Part shown: piece after piece, positions 10,440 to 23,430 of the stretch
Layout of the letters: every line of letters begins with the position of its first letter
How positions within the stretch are numbered: position 1 is the first letter of the stretch
Assembly: GCF_051020975.1 (NCBI RefSeq)
Contig: NW_027478165.1
Span: forward strand, 5,052,001 to 5,116,000
Direction: 5' to 3'
From: Osmia lignaria lignaria
Lineage: Eukaryota > Arthropoda > Insecta > Hymenoptera > Megachilidae
Length of the DNA: 64,000 nucleotides
Notes under the pieces: generated by a model
Told to the model about the DNA's origin: nothing
Database searches by the model: none
Seen by the model: the letters and a program-made list of their open reading frames with translations, nothing else
Made by a program: the position numbers and the translations under genes

Positions 10440-11727
10440 TCAGAAGCGTGGTTTTCGAGATATATCGAGATATTTAAAAGTTCCGAAGCCGCACCAACAT
10501 AATAGAGATACAGAAACACCGTGGCCCCTTTCTTGGAGATAACTCTGCACTAGTGCGAGCCGCCAATGCCACTTCCAGCTTAGCTGTGCAGAAGAAGAAC
10601 AACAAGAAGAAGAAATATCTCGAAATATGTCCGTCAGGCCGCTTCCCTTGAGATATATCTGCAAATATCTCGGAAACGAAGCGAGCTATGGCAAAATGTT
10701 AAGAGACCTTTTTTGTAGAGAATTATGCTTCCTACAATTTATGTTGTATGATATTTTTTGATCAGAAGCGTAGTTTTCGAGATATATCGAGATATTTAAA
10801 AGTTCCGAAGCCGCACCAACATAATAGAGATACAGAAACACCGTGGCCCCTTTCGTTGAGATAACTCTGCACTAGTGCGAGCCGCAAATGCCACTTCCAG
10901 CTTAGCTGTGCAGAAGAAGAACAACAAGAAGAAGAAATATCTCGAAATATGTCCGTCAGGCCCCTTCCCTTGAGATAAATCTGCAAATGTCTCGGAAACG
11001 AAGCGAGCAATGGCAAAATGTTAAGAGACCTTTTTTGTAGAGAATTAAGTTTCCTACTTTTCATGTTCTATGATATTTTTTGATCAGATGCGTAGCTCTC
11101 GAGATATATCAAGATATTTAAAAGTGCGGAAGCCGCACCAACATAATAGAGATACAGAAACACCGTGGCCCCTTTCTTTGAGATAACTCTGCACTATTGC
11201 GAGCTGCAAATGCCACTTCCAGCTTAGCTGTGCAGAGGAAGAACAACAAGAAGAAGAAATATCTCGAAATATGTCCGTCAGGCCCCTTCCCTTGAGATAA
11301 ATATGCAAATATCTCGGAAACGAAGCGAGCTATGGCAAAATGTTAAGAGACCGTTTTTGTAGAGAATTATGTTTCCTACTTTTTATGTTCTATGATATTT
11401 TTTGATCAGACGCGTAGTTCTCGAGATATATCAAGATATTTAAAAGTTCCGAAGCCGCACCAACATAATAGAGATACAGAAACACCGTGGCCTCTTTCTT
11501 TGAGATAACTCTGCACTATTGCGAGCTGCAAATGCCACTTCCAGCTTGACTGTGCAGAAGAAGAACAACAAGAAGAAGAAATATCTCGAAATATGTCCGT
11601 CAGGCCCCTTCCCTTGAGATATATCTGCAAATATCTCGGAAACTAAGCGAGCTATGGCAAAATGTTAAGAGACCTTTTTTGTAGAGAATTATGTTTCCTA
11701 CAATTTAGGTTCTATGATATTTTTTGA
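10440..11727. repeat. Four-monomer block, copy 1 (paired with 15270-16557)
   Basis: The block shares with 15270-16557 a run of private changes: GCGTGGTTTTCG, TTGGAGATAAC, GCCGCCAATG, AAATGTCTCGG, GAGCAATGGC, AGTGCGGAAG and GACGCGTAG. The offset is 4,830 bp, exactly 15 monomers. The fourth monomer here has two changes absent from its partner (CTTGACTG near 11545 and AAACTAAGC near 11643), giving a small post-duplication divergence. Confidence 0.85.
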
Positions 11728-12511
11728 TCAGAAGCGTAGTTTTCGAGATATATCGAGATATTTAAAAGTTCCGCAGCCGCACCAACATAATAGAGATACA
11801 GAAACACCGTGGCCCCTTTCTTGGAGATAACTCTGCACTATTGCGAGCTGCAAATGCCACTTCCAGCTTAGCTGTGCAGAAGAAGAACAACAAGAAGAAG
11901 AAATATCTCGAAATATGTCCGTCAGGCCCCTTCCCTTGAGATATATCTGCAAATATCTCGGAAACGAAGCGAGCTATGGCAAAATGTTAAGAGACCTTTT
12001 TTGTAGAGAATTATGTTTCCTACAATTTAGGTTCTATGATATTTTTTGATCAGAAGCGTAGTTTTCGAGATATATCGAGATATTTAAAAGTTCCGAAGCC
12101 GCACCAACATAATAGAGATACAGAAACACCGTGGCCCCTTTCTTGGAGATAACTCTGCACTAGTGCGAGCCGCCAATGCCACTTCCAGCTTAGCTGTGCA
12201 GAAGAAGAACAACAAGAAGAAGAAATATCTCGAAATATGTCCGTCAGGCCGCTTCCCTTGAGATATATCTGCAAATATCTCGGAAACGAAGCGAGCTATG
12301 GCAAAATGTTAAGAGACCTTTTTTGTAGAGAATTATGCTTCCTACAATTTATGTTGTATGATATTTTTTGATCAGAAGCGTAGTTTTCGAGATATATCGA
12401 GATATTTAAAAGTTCCGAAGCCGCACCAACATAGTAGAGATACAGAAACACCGTGGCCCCTTTCTTTGAGATAACTCTGCACTAGTGCGAGCCGCAAATG
12501 CCACTTCCAGC

Positions 12512-13477
12512 TTAGCTGTGCAGAAGAAGAACAACAAGAAGAAGAAATATCTCGAAATATGTCCGTCAGGCCCCTTCCCTTGAGATATATATGCAAATAT
12601 CTCGGAAACGAAGCGAGCTATGGCAAAATGGTAAGAGACCTTTTTTGTAGAGAATTAAGTTTCCTACTTTTTATGTTCTATGGCATTTTTTGATCAGATG
12701 CGTAGTTCTCGAGATATATCAAGATATTTAAAAGTTCCGAAGCCGCACCAACATAATAGAGATACAGAAACACCGTGGCCCCTTTCTTTCAGATAACTCT
12801 GCACTATTGCGAGCTGCAAATGCCACTTCCAGCTTAGCTGTGCAGAGGAAGAACAACAAGAAGAAGAAATATCTCGAAATATGTCCGTCAGGCCAGTTCC
12901 TTTGAGCTGAATCTGCAAATATCTCGGAAACGAAGCGAGCTATGGCAAAATGTTAAGAGACCTTTTTTGTAGAGAATAATGTTTCCTACAATTTACGTTC
13001 TATGATATTTTTTGATCAGAAGCGTAGTTTTCGAGATATATCGAGATATTTAAAAGTTCCGAAGCCGCACCAACATAATAGAGATACAGAAACACCGTGG
13101 CCCCTTTCTTTGAGATAACTCTGCACTATTGCGACCTGCAAATGCCACTTCCAGCTCAGCTGTGCAGAAGAAGAACAACAAGAAGAAGAAATATCTCGAA
13201 ATATGTCCGTCAGGCCCCTTCCCTTGAGATAAATCTGCAAATATCTCGGAAACGAAGCGAGCTATGGCAAAATGTTAAGAGACCTTTTTTGTAGAGAATT
13301 AAGTTTCCTACTTTTTATGTTCTATGATATTTTTTGATCAGATGCGTAGTTCTCGAGATATATCAAGATATTTAAAAGTTCCGAAACCGCACCAACATAA
13401 TAGAGATACAGAAACACCGTGGCCCCTTTCTTTGAGATAACTCTGCACTATTGCGAGCTGGAAATGCCACTTCCAGT
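12512..13477. repeat. Three-monomer tandem duplication, copy 1
   Basis: A 966-bp unit (three monomers) is followed directly by an apparently identical copy. Diagnostic changes are AAAATGGTAAG, TATGGCATTTT, TTTCAGATAACTC, AGAATAATG, TTTACGTTC, GCGACCTGC and CCAGCTCAG. The left edge is placed after the last mismatch with the next copy (C at 12511, T in the partner). The breakpoint could lie anywhere over about 55 bp that cover the trinucleotide tract and the first ATATCTCGA box. Confidence 0.8.
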
Positions 13478-14443
13478 TTAGCTGTGCAGAAGAAGAACAA
13501 CAAGAAGAAGAAATATCTCGAAATATGTCCGTCAGGCCCCTTCCCTTGAGATATATATGCAAATATCTCGGAAACGAAGCGAGCTATGGCAAAATGGTAA
13601 GAGACCTTTTTTGTAGAGAATTAAGTTTCCTACTTTTTATGTTCTATGGCATTTTTTGATCAGATGCGTAGTTCTCGAGATATATCAAGATATTTAAAAG
13701 TTCCGAAGCCGCACCAACATAATAGAGATACAGAAACACCGTGGCCCCTTTCTTTCAGATAACTCTGCACTATTGCGAGCTGCAAATGCCACTTCCAGCT
13801 TAGCTGTGCAGAGGAAGAACAACAAGAAGAAGAAATATCTCGAAATATGTCCGTCAGGCCAGTTCCTTTGAGCTGAATCTGCAAATATCTCGGAAACGAA
13901 GCGAGCTATGGCAAAATGTTAAGAGACCTTTTTTGTAGAGAATAATGTTTCCTACAATTTACGTTCTATGATATTTTTTGATCAGAAGCGTAGTTTTCGA
14001 GATATATCGAGATATTTAAAAGTTCCGAAGCCGCACCAACATAATAGAGATACAGAAACACCGTGGCCCCTTTCTTTGAGATAACTCTGCACTATTGCGA
14101 CCTGCAAATGCCACTTCCAGCTCAGCTGTGCAGAAGAAGAACAACAAGAAGAAGAAATATCTCGAAATATGTCCGTCAGGCCCCTTCCCTTGAGATAAAT
14201 CTGCAAATATCTCGGAAACGAAGCGAGCTATGGCAAAATGTTAAGAGACCTTTTTTGTAGAGAATTAAGTTTCCTACTTTTTATGTTCTATGATATTTTT
14301 TGATCAGATGCGTAGTTCTCGAGATATATCAAGATATTTAAAAGTTCCGAAACCGCACCAACATAATAGAGATACAGAAACACCGTGGCCCCTTTCTTTG
14401 AGATAACTCTGCACTATTGCGAGCTGGAAATGCCACTTCCAGT
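13478..14443. repeat. Three-monomer tandem duplication, copy 2
   Basis: Tandem partner of 12512-13477. Similarity ends by 14499, where this side reads CCGTTAGG and the first copy CCGTCAGG. A third, partial relative (the GCGACCTGC/CAGCTCAG monomer and the CAGTTTAG monomer after it) lies at 18166-18809. Confidence 0.8.
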
Positions 14444-15269
14444 TTAGCTGTGCAGAAGAAGAACAACAAGAAGAAGAAATATCTCGAAATATGTCCGTTA
14501 GGCCCCTTCCCTTGAGATAAATCTGCAAATATCTCGGAAACGAAGCGAGCTATGGCAAAATGTTAAGAGACCTTTTTTGTAGAGAATTAAGTTTCCTACT
14601 TTTTATGTTCTATGATATTTTTAGATCAGAAGCGTAGTTTTCGAGATATATCGAGATATTTAAAAGTTCCGAAGCCGCACCAACATAATAGAGATACAGA
14701 AACACCGTGGCCCCTTTCTTTGAGATAACTCTGCACTAGTGCGAGCCGCAAATGCCACTTCCAGCTTAGCTGTGCAGAAGAAGAACAACAAGAAGAAGAA
14801 ATATCTCGAAATATGTCCGTCAGGCCAGTTCCTTTGAGCTGAATCTGCAAATATCTCGGAAACGAAGCGAGCTATGGCAAAATGTTAAGAGACCTTTTTT
14901 GTAGAGAATTAAGTTTCCTACTTTTCATGTTCTATGATATTTTTTGATCAGATGCGTAGCTCTCGAGATATATCAAGATATTTAAAAGTGCGGAAGCCGC
15001 ACCAACATAATAGAGATACAGAAACACCGTGGCCCCTTTCTTTGAGATAACTCTGCACTATTGCGAGCTGCAAATGCCACTTCCAGCTTAGCTGTGCAGA
15101 GGAAGAACAACAAGAAGAAGAAATATCTCGAAATATGTCCGTCAGGCCCCTTCCCTTGAGATATATCTGCAAATATCTCGGAAACGAAGCGAGCTATGGC
15201 AAAATGTTAAGAGACCTTTTTTGTAGAGAATTATGTTTCCTACAATTTAGGTTCTATGATATTTTTTGA

Positions 15270-16557
15270 TCAGAAGCGTGGTTTTCGAGATATATCGAGA
15301 TATTTAAAAGTTCCGAAGCCGCACCAACATAATAGAGATACAGAAACACCGTGGCCCCTTTCTTGGAGATAACTCTGCACTAGTGCGAGCCGCCAATGCC
15401 ACTTCCAGCTTAGCTGTGCAGAAGAAGAACAACAAGAAGAAGAAATATCTCGAAATATGTCCGTCAGGCCGCTTCCCTTGAGATATATCTGCAAATATCT
15501 CGGAAACGAAGCGAGCTATGGCAAAATGTTAAGAGACCTTTTTTGTAGAGAATTATGCTTCCTACAATTTATGTTGTATGATATTTTTTGATCAGAAGCG
15601 TAGTTTTCGAGATATATCGAGATATTTAAAAGTTCCGAAGCCGCACCAACATAATAGAGATACAGAAACACCGTGGCCCCTTTCGTTGAGATAACTCTGC
15701 ACTAGTGCGAGCCGCAAATGCCACTTCCAGCTTAGCTGTGCAGAAGAAGAACAACAAGAAGAAGAAATATCTCGAAATATGTCCGTCAGGCCCCTTCCCT
15801 TGAGATAAATCTGCAAATGTCTCGGAAACGAAGCGAGCAATGGCAAAATGTTAAGAGACCTTTTTTGTAGAGAATTAAGTTTCCTACTTTTCATGTTCTA
15901 TGATATTTTTTGATCAGATGCGTAGCTCTCGAGATATATCAAGATATTTAAAAGTGCGGAAGCCGCACCAACATAATAGAGATACAGAAACACCGTGGCC
16001 CCTTTCTTTGAGATAACTCTGCACTATTGCGAGCTGGAAATGCCACTTCCAGCTTAGCTGTGCAGAGGAAGAACAACAAGAAGAAGAAATATCTCGAAAT
16101 ATGTCCGTCAGGCCCCTTCCCTTGAGATAAATATGCAAATATCTCGGAAACGAAGCGAGCTATGGCAAAATGTTAAGAGACCGTTTTTGTAGAGAATTAT
16201 GTTTCCTACTTTTTATGTTCTATGATATTTTTTGATCAGACGCGTAGTTCTCGAGATATATCAAGATATTTAAAAGTTCCGAAGCCGCACCAACATAATA
16301 GAGATACAGAAACACCGTGGCCTCTTTCTTTGAGATAACTCTGCACTATTGCGAGCTGCAAATGCCACTTCCAGCTTAGCTGTGCAGAAGAAGAACAACA
16401 AGAAGAAGAAATATCTCGAAATATGTCCGTCAGGCCCCTTCCCTTGAGATATATCTGCAAATATCTCGGAAACGAAGCGAGCTATGGCAAAATGTTAAGA
16501 GACCTTTTTTGTAGAGAATTATGTTTCCTACAATTTAGGTTCTATGATATTTTTTGA
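15270..16557. repeat. Four-monomer block, copy 2 (paired with 10440-11727)
   Basis: Same order and private variants as 10440-11727. The monomer just before it (14948-15269) is a hybrid: its first half matches the AGTGCGG type at 9796 and its second half the TTTAGGTTC type at 10118, placing an exchange point inside it. Confidence 0.85.
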
Positions 16558-18165
16558 TCAGAAGCGTAGTTTTCGAGATATATCGAGATATTTAAAAGTT
16601 CCGAAGCCGCACCAACATAATAGAGATACAGAAACACCGTGGCCCCTTTCTTGGAGATAACTCTGCACTAGTGCGAGCCGCCAATGCCACTTCCAGCTTA
16701 GCTGTGCAGAAGAAGAACAACAAGAAGAAGAAATATCTCGAAATATGTCCGTCAGGCCGCTTCCCTTGAGATATATCTGCAAATATCTCGGAAACGAAGC
16801 GAGCTATGGCAAAATGTTAAGAGACCTTTTTTGTAGAGAATTATGCTTCCTACAATTTATGTTCTATGATATTTTTTGATCAGAAGCGTAGTTTTCGAGA
16901 TATATCGAGATATTTAAAAGTTCCGAAGCCGCACCAACATAATAGAGATACAGAAACACCGTGGCCCCTTTCGTTGAGATAACTCTGCACTAGTGCGAGC
17001 CGCAAATGCCACTTCCAGCTTAGCTGTGCAGAAGAAGAACAACAAGAAGAAGAAATATCTCGAAATATGTCCGTCAGGCCCCTTCCCTTGAGATATATCT
17101 GCAAATATCTCGGAAACGAAGCGAGCTATGGCAAAATGTTAAGAGACCTTTTTTGTAGAGAATTATACTTCCTACAATTTATGTTCTATGATATTTTTTG
17201 ATCAGAAGCGTAGTTTTCGAGATATATCGAGATATTTAAAAGTTCCGGAGCCGCACCAACATAATAGAGATACAGAAACACCGTGGCCCCTTTCGTTGAG
17301 ATAACTCTGCACTAGTGCGAGCCGCAAATGCCACTTCCAGCTTAGCTGTGCAGAAGAAGAACAACAAGAAGAAGAAATATCTCGAAATATGTCCGTCAGG
17401 CCCCTTCCCTTGAGATAAATCTGCAAATATCTCGGAAACGAAGCGAGCTATGGCAAAATGTTAAGAGACCTTTTTTGTAGAGAATTAAGTTTCCTACTTT
17501 TTATGTTCTATGATATTTTTTGATCAGATGCGTAGTTCTCGAGATATATCAAGATATTTAAAAGTTCCGAAGCCGCACCAACATAATAGAGATACAGAAA
17601 CACCGTGGCCCCTTTCTTTGAGATAACTCTGCACTATTGCGAGCTGTAAATGCCACTTCCAGCTTAGCTGTGCAGAAGAAGAACAACAAGAAGAAGAAAT
17701 ATCTCGAAATATGTCCGTCAGGCCCCTTCCCTTGAGATATATCTGCAAATATCTCGGAAACGAAGCGAGCTATGGCAAAATGTTAAGAGACCTTTTTTGT
17801 AGAGAATTATGTTTCCTACAATTTATGTTCTATGATATTTTTTGATCAGAAGCGTAGTTTTCGAGATATATCGAGATATTTAAAAGTTCCGAAGCCGCAC
17901 CAACATAATAGAGATACAGAAACACCGTGGCCCCTTTCTTTGAGATAACTCTGCACTAGTGAGAGCCGCAAATGCCACTTCCAGCTTAGCTGTGCAGAAG
18001 AAGAACAACAAGAAGAAGAAATATCTCGGAATATGTCCGTCAGGCCCCTTCCCTTGAGATAAATCTGCAAATATCTCGGAAACGAAGCGAGCTATGGCAA
18101 AATGTTGAGACCTTTTTTGTAGAGAATAATGTTTCCTACAATTTATGTTCTATGATATTTTTTGA

Positions 18166-21100
18166 TCAGAAGCGTAGTTTTCGAGATATATCGAGATATT
18201 TAAAAGTTCCGAAGCCGCACCAACATAATAGAGATACAGAAACACCGTGGCCCCTTTCTTTGAGATAACTCTGCACTATTGCGACCTGCAAATGCCACTT
18301 CCAGCTCAGCTGTGCAGAAGAAGAACAACAAGAAGAAGAAATATCTCGAAATATGTCCGTCAGGCCCCTTCCCTTGAGATAAATCTGCAAATATCTCGGA
18401 AACGAAGCGAGCTATGGCAAAATGTTAAGAGACCTTTTTTGTAGAGAATTAAGTTTCCTACTTTTTGTGTTCTATGATATTTTTTGATCAGATGCGTAGT
18501 TCTCGAGATATATCAAGATATTTAAAAGTTCCGAAGCCGCACCAACATAATAGAGATACAGAAACACCGTGGCCCCTTTCTTTGAGATAACTCTGCACTA
18601 TTGCGAGCTGGAAATGCCACTTCCAGTTTAGCTGTGCAGAAGAAGAACAACAAGAAGAAGAAATATCTCGAAATATGTCCGTTAGGCCCCTTCCCTTGAG
18701 ATAAATCTGCAAATATCTCGGAAACGAAGCGAGCTATGGCAAAATCTTAAGAGACCTTTTTTGTAGAGAATTATGTTTCCTACAATTTATGTTCTATGAT
18801 ATTTTTTGATCAGAAGCGTAGTTTTCGAGATATATCGAGATATTTAAAAGTTCCGAAGCCGCACCAACATAATAGAGATACAGAAACACGGTGGCCCCTT
18901 CCTTTGAGATAACTCTGCACTATTGCGAGCTGCAAATGCCGCTTCGAGCTTAGCTGTGCAGAAGAAGAACAACAAGAAGAAGAAATATCTCGAAATATGT
19001 CCGTCAGGCCCCTTCCCTTGAGATAAATCTGCAAATATCTCGGAAACGAAGAGAGCTATGGCAAAATGTTAAGAGACCTTTTTTGTAGAGAATTAAGTTT
19101 CCTACTTTTCATGTTCTATGATATTTTTTGATCAGATGCGTAGTTCTCGAGATATATCAAGATATTTAAAAGTTCCGAAGCCGCACCAACATAATAGAGA
19201 TACAGAAACACCGTGGCCCCTTTCTTTGAGATAACTCTGCACTAGTGCGAGCCGCAAATGCCACTTCCAGCTTAGCTGTGCAGAAGAAGAACAACAAGAA
19301 GAAGAAATATCTCGAAATATGTCCGTCAGGCCCCTTCCCTTGAGATAAATATGCAAATATCTCGGAAACGAAGCGAGCTATGGCAAAATGTTAAGAGACC
19401 TTTTTTGTAGAGAATTAAGTTTCCTACTTTTTGTGTTCTATGATATTTTTTGATCAGATGCGTAGTTCTCGAGATATATCAAGATATTTAAAAGTTCCGA
19501 AGCCGCACCAACATAATAGAGATACAGAAACACCGTGGCCCCTTTCTTTGAGATAACTCTGCACTATTGCGAGCTGGAAATGCCACTTCCAGTTTAGCTG
19601 TGCAGAAGAAGAACAACAAGAAGAAGAAATATCTCGAAATATGTCCGTTAGGCCCCTTCCCTTGAGATAAATCTGCAAATATCTCGGAAACGAAGCGAGC
19701 TATGGCAAAATGTTAAGAGACCTTTTTTGTAGAGAATTAAGTTTCCTACTTTTTATGTTCTATGATATTTATTGATCAGAAGCGTAGTTGTCGAGATATA
19801 TCGAGATACTTAAAAGTTCCGAAGCCGCACCAACATAATAGAGATACAGAAACACCGTGGCCCCTTCCTTTGAGATAACTCTGCACTAGTGCGAGCCGCA
19901 AATGCCACTTCCAGCTTAGCTGTGCAGAAGAAGAACAACAAGAAGAAGAAATATCTCGAAATATGTCCGTCAGGCCCCTTCCCTTGAGATATATATGCAA
20001 ATATCTCGGAAACGAAGCGAGCTATGGCAAAATGTTAAGAGACCTTTTTTGTAGAGAATTAAGTTTCCTACTTTTTATGTTCTATGACATTTTTTGATCA
20101 GATTCGTAGTTCTCGAGATATATCAAGATATTTAAAAGTTCCGAAGCCGCACCAACATAATAGAGATACAGAAACACCGTGGCCCCTTTCTTTGAGATAA
20201 CTCTGCACTATTGCGAGCTGCAAATGCCACTTCCAGCTTAGCTGTGCAGAGGAAGAACAACAAGAAAAAGAAGTATCTCGAAATATGTCCGTCAGGCCCG
20301 TTCCTTTGAGCTGAATCTGCAAATATCTCGGAAACGAAGCGAGCTATGGCAAAATGTTAAGAGACGTTTTTTGTAGAGAATTATGTTTCCTACAATTTAT
20401 GTTCTATGATATTTTTCGATCAGAAGCGTAGTTTTCGAGATATATCGAGATATTTAAAAGTTCCGAAGCCGCACCAACATAATAGAGATACAGAAACACC
20501 GTGGCCCCTTTCTTTGGGATAACTCTGCACTATTGCGAGCTGCCAATGCCACTTCCAGCTTAGCTGTGCAGAAGAAGAACAACAAGAAGAAGAAATATCT
20601 CGAAATATGTCCGTCAGGCCACTTCCCTTGAGATAAATCTGCAAATATCTCGGAAACGAAGCGAGCTATGGCAAAATGTTTAGAGACCTTTCTTGTAGAG
20701 AATTAAGTTTCCTACTTTTTATGTAGTATGATATTTTTTGATCAGATGCGTAGTTCTCGAGATATATCAAGATATTTAAAAGTTCCGAAGCCGCACCAAC
20801 ATAATAGAGATACAGAAACACCGTGGCCCCTTTCTTTGGGATAACTCTGCACTATTGCGAGCTGCAAATGCCACTTCCAGCTTAGCTGTGCAGAAGAAGA
20901 ACAACAAGAAGAAGAAATATCTCGAAATATGTCCGTCAGGCCACTTCCCTTGAGATAAATCTGCAAATATCTCGGAAACGAAGCGAGCTATGGCAAAATG
21001 TTAAGAGACCTTTTTTGTAGAGAATTAAGTTTCCTACTTTTTATGTTCGATGATATTTTTTGATCAGATGCGTAGTTCTCGAGATATATCAAGATATTTA

Positions 21101-23430
21101 AAAGTTCCGAAGCTGCACCAACATAATAGAGGTACAGAAACACCGTGGCCCCTTTCTTTGAGATAACTCTGCACTAGTGCGAGCCGCAAATGCCACTTCC
21201 AGCTTAGCTGTGCAGAAGAAGAACAACAAGAAGAAGAAATATCTCGAAATATGTCCGTCAGGCCCCTTCCCTTGAGATAAATCTGCAAATATCTCGGAAA
21301 CGAAGCGAGGTATGGCAAAATGTTAAGAGACCTTTTTTGTAGAGAATTAAGTTTCCTACTTTTTATGTTCTATGATATTTTTTGATCAGATGCGTAGTTC
21401 TCGAGATATATCAAGATATTTAAAAGTTCCGAAGCTGTACCAACATAATAGAGGTACAGAAACACCGTGGCCTCTTTCTTTGAGATAACTCTGCACTATT
21501 GCGAGCTGCAAATGCCGCTTCGAGCTTAGCTGTGCAGAAGAAGAACAACAAGAAGAAGAAACTTCTCGAAATATGTCCGTTAGGCCCCTTCCCTTGAGAT
21601 AAATCTGCAAATATCTCGGAAACGAAGCGAGCTATGGCAAAATGTTAAGAGACCTTTTTTGTAGAGAATTAAGTTTCCTACTTTTTATGTTCTATGATAT
21701 TTTTTGATCAGATGCGTAGTTCTCGAGATATATCAAGATATTTAAAAGTTCCGAAGCCGCACCAACATAATAGAGATACAGAAACACCGTGGCCCCTTTC
21801 TTTGAGATAACTCTGCACTATTGCGAGCTGTAAATGCCACTTCCAGCTTAGCTGTGCAGAAGAAGAACAACAAGAAGAAGAAATATCTCGAAATATGTCC
21901 GTCAGGCCCCTGCCCTTGAGATATATCTGCAAATATCTCGGAAACGAAGCGAGCTATGGCAAAATGTTGAGAGACCTTTTTTGTAGAGAATTATGTTTCC
22001 TACAATTTATGTTCTATGATATTTTTTGATCAGAAGCGTAGTTTTCGAGATATATCGAGATATTTAAAAGTTCCGAAGCCGCACCAACATAATAGAGATA
22101 CAGAAACACCGTGGCCCCTTTCTTTGAGATAACTCTGCAATAGTGCGAGCCGCAAATGCCACTTCCAGCTTAGCTGTGCAGAAGAAGAACAACAAGAAGA
22201 AGAAATATCTCGAAATATGTCCGTCAGGCCCCTTCCCTTGAGATAAATCTGCAAATATCTCGGAAACGAAGCGAGCTATGGCAAAATGTTAAGAGACCTT
22301 TTTTGTAGAGCATTAAGTTTCCTACTTTTTATGTTCTATGATATTTTTTGATCAGATGCGTAGTTCTCGAGATATATCAAGATATTTAAAAGTTCCGAAG
22401 CCGCACCAACATAATAGAGATACAGAAACACCGTGGCCCCTTTCTTTGAGATAACTCTGCAATAGTGCGAGCCGCAAATGCCACTTCCAGCTTAGCTGTG
22501 CAGAAGAAGAACAACAAGAAGAAGAAATATCTCGAAATATGTCCGTCAGGCCCCTTCCCTTGAGATAAATCTGCAAATATCTCGGAAACGAAGCGAGCTA
22601 TGGCAAAATGTTAAGAGACCTTTTTTGTAGAGAATTAAGTTTCCTACTTTTTATGTTCTATGATATTTTTTGATCAGATGCGTAGTTCTCGAGATATATC
22701 AAGATATTTAAAAGTTCCGAAGCCGCACCAACATAATAGAGATACAGAAACACCGTGGCCCCTTTCTTTGAGATAACTCTGCACTAGTGCGAGCCGCAAA
22801 TGCCACTTCCAGCTTAGCTGTGCAGAAGAAGAACAACAAGAAGAAGAAATATCTCGAAATATGTCCGTCAGGCCCCTTCCCTTGAGATAAATCTGCAAAT
22901 ATCTCGGAAACGAAGCGAGCTATGGCAAAATGTTAAGAGACCTTTTTTGTAGAGAATTAAGTTTCCTACTTTTTATGTTCTAAGATATTTTTTGATCAGA
23001 TGCGTAGTTCTCGAGATATATCAAGATATTTAAAAGTTCCGAAGCCGCACCAACATAATAGAGATACAGAAACACCGTGGCTTCTTTCTTTGAGATAACT
23101 CTGCACTATTGCGAGCTGGAAATGCCACTTCCAGTTTAGCTGTGCAGAAGAAGAACAACAAGAAGAAGAAATATCTCGAAATATGTCCGTTAGGCCCCTT
23201 CCCTTGAGATAAATCTGCAAATATCTCGGAAACGAAGCGAGCTATGGCAAAATGTTAAGAGACCTTTTTTGTAGAGAATTAAGTTTCCTACTTTTTATGT
23301 TCTATGATATTTTTTGATCAGATGCGTAGTTCTCGAGATATATCGAGATATTTAAAAGTTCCGAAGCCGCACCAACATAATAGAGATACAGAAACACCGT
23401 GGCCCCTTTCTTTGAGATAACTCTGCACTA
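18166..23430. repeat. Array region C: monomers leading into the 24-monomer unit
   Basis: About 16 monomers. The first ones are relatives of the 13.98-14.6 kb copies, followed by a CAGTTTAG type repeated at 18488 and 19454. From about 20.1 kb the monomer types are those of the 24-monomer unit that follows: AAAAAGAAGTATC type at 20098, TTTGGGATAAC types at 20420 and 20742, GAAGCTGCACC/GAGGTACAG types at 21064 and 21386, and CTGCAATAGTG types at 22030 and 22352. The order is the same but one or two monomers are missing or extra relative to that unit. Confidence 0.8.

Larger units (their letters stand above)
9474..18165. repeat. Array region B: four-monomer and three-monomer duplications
   Basis: About 27 monomers. 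Variants typical of this part are AGTGCGGAAGCC, ACGCGTAG, CAATTTAGGTTC and TTGGAGATAAC. A four-monomer set recurs 15 monomers apart (10440-11727 and 15270-16557), with relatives of its second half also at 9796-10439. A three-monomer tandem duplication lies at about 12.5-14.5 kb. The last monomer of the region (17846-18165) is 320 bp because two bases are missing near 18103 (ATGTTGAGACC). Confidence 0.85.

Noticed and set aside
13097..13294. Plus-strand frames of 65-68 codons (also at 14063, 18247 and 904)
   Set aside because: They appear only where a single substitution removes a stop in one monomer class, overlap the minus-strand frame, and have no recognisable domain.
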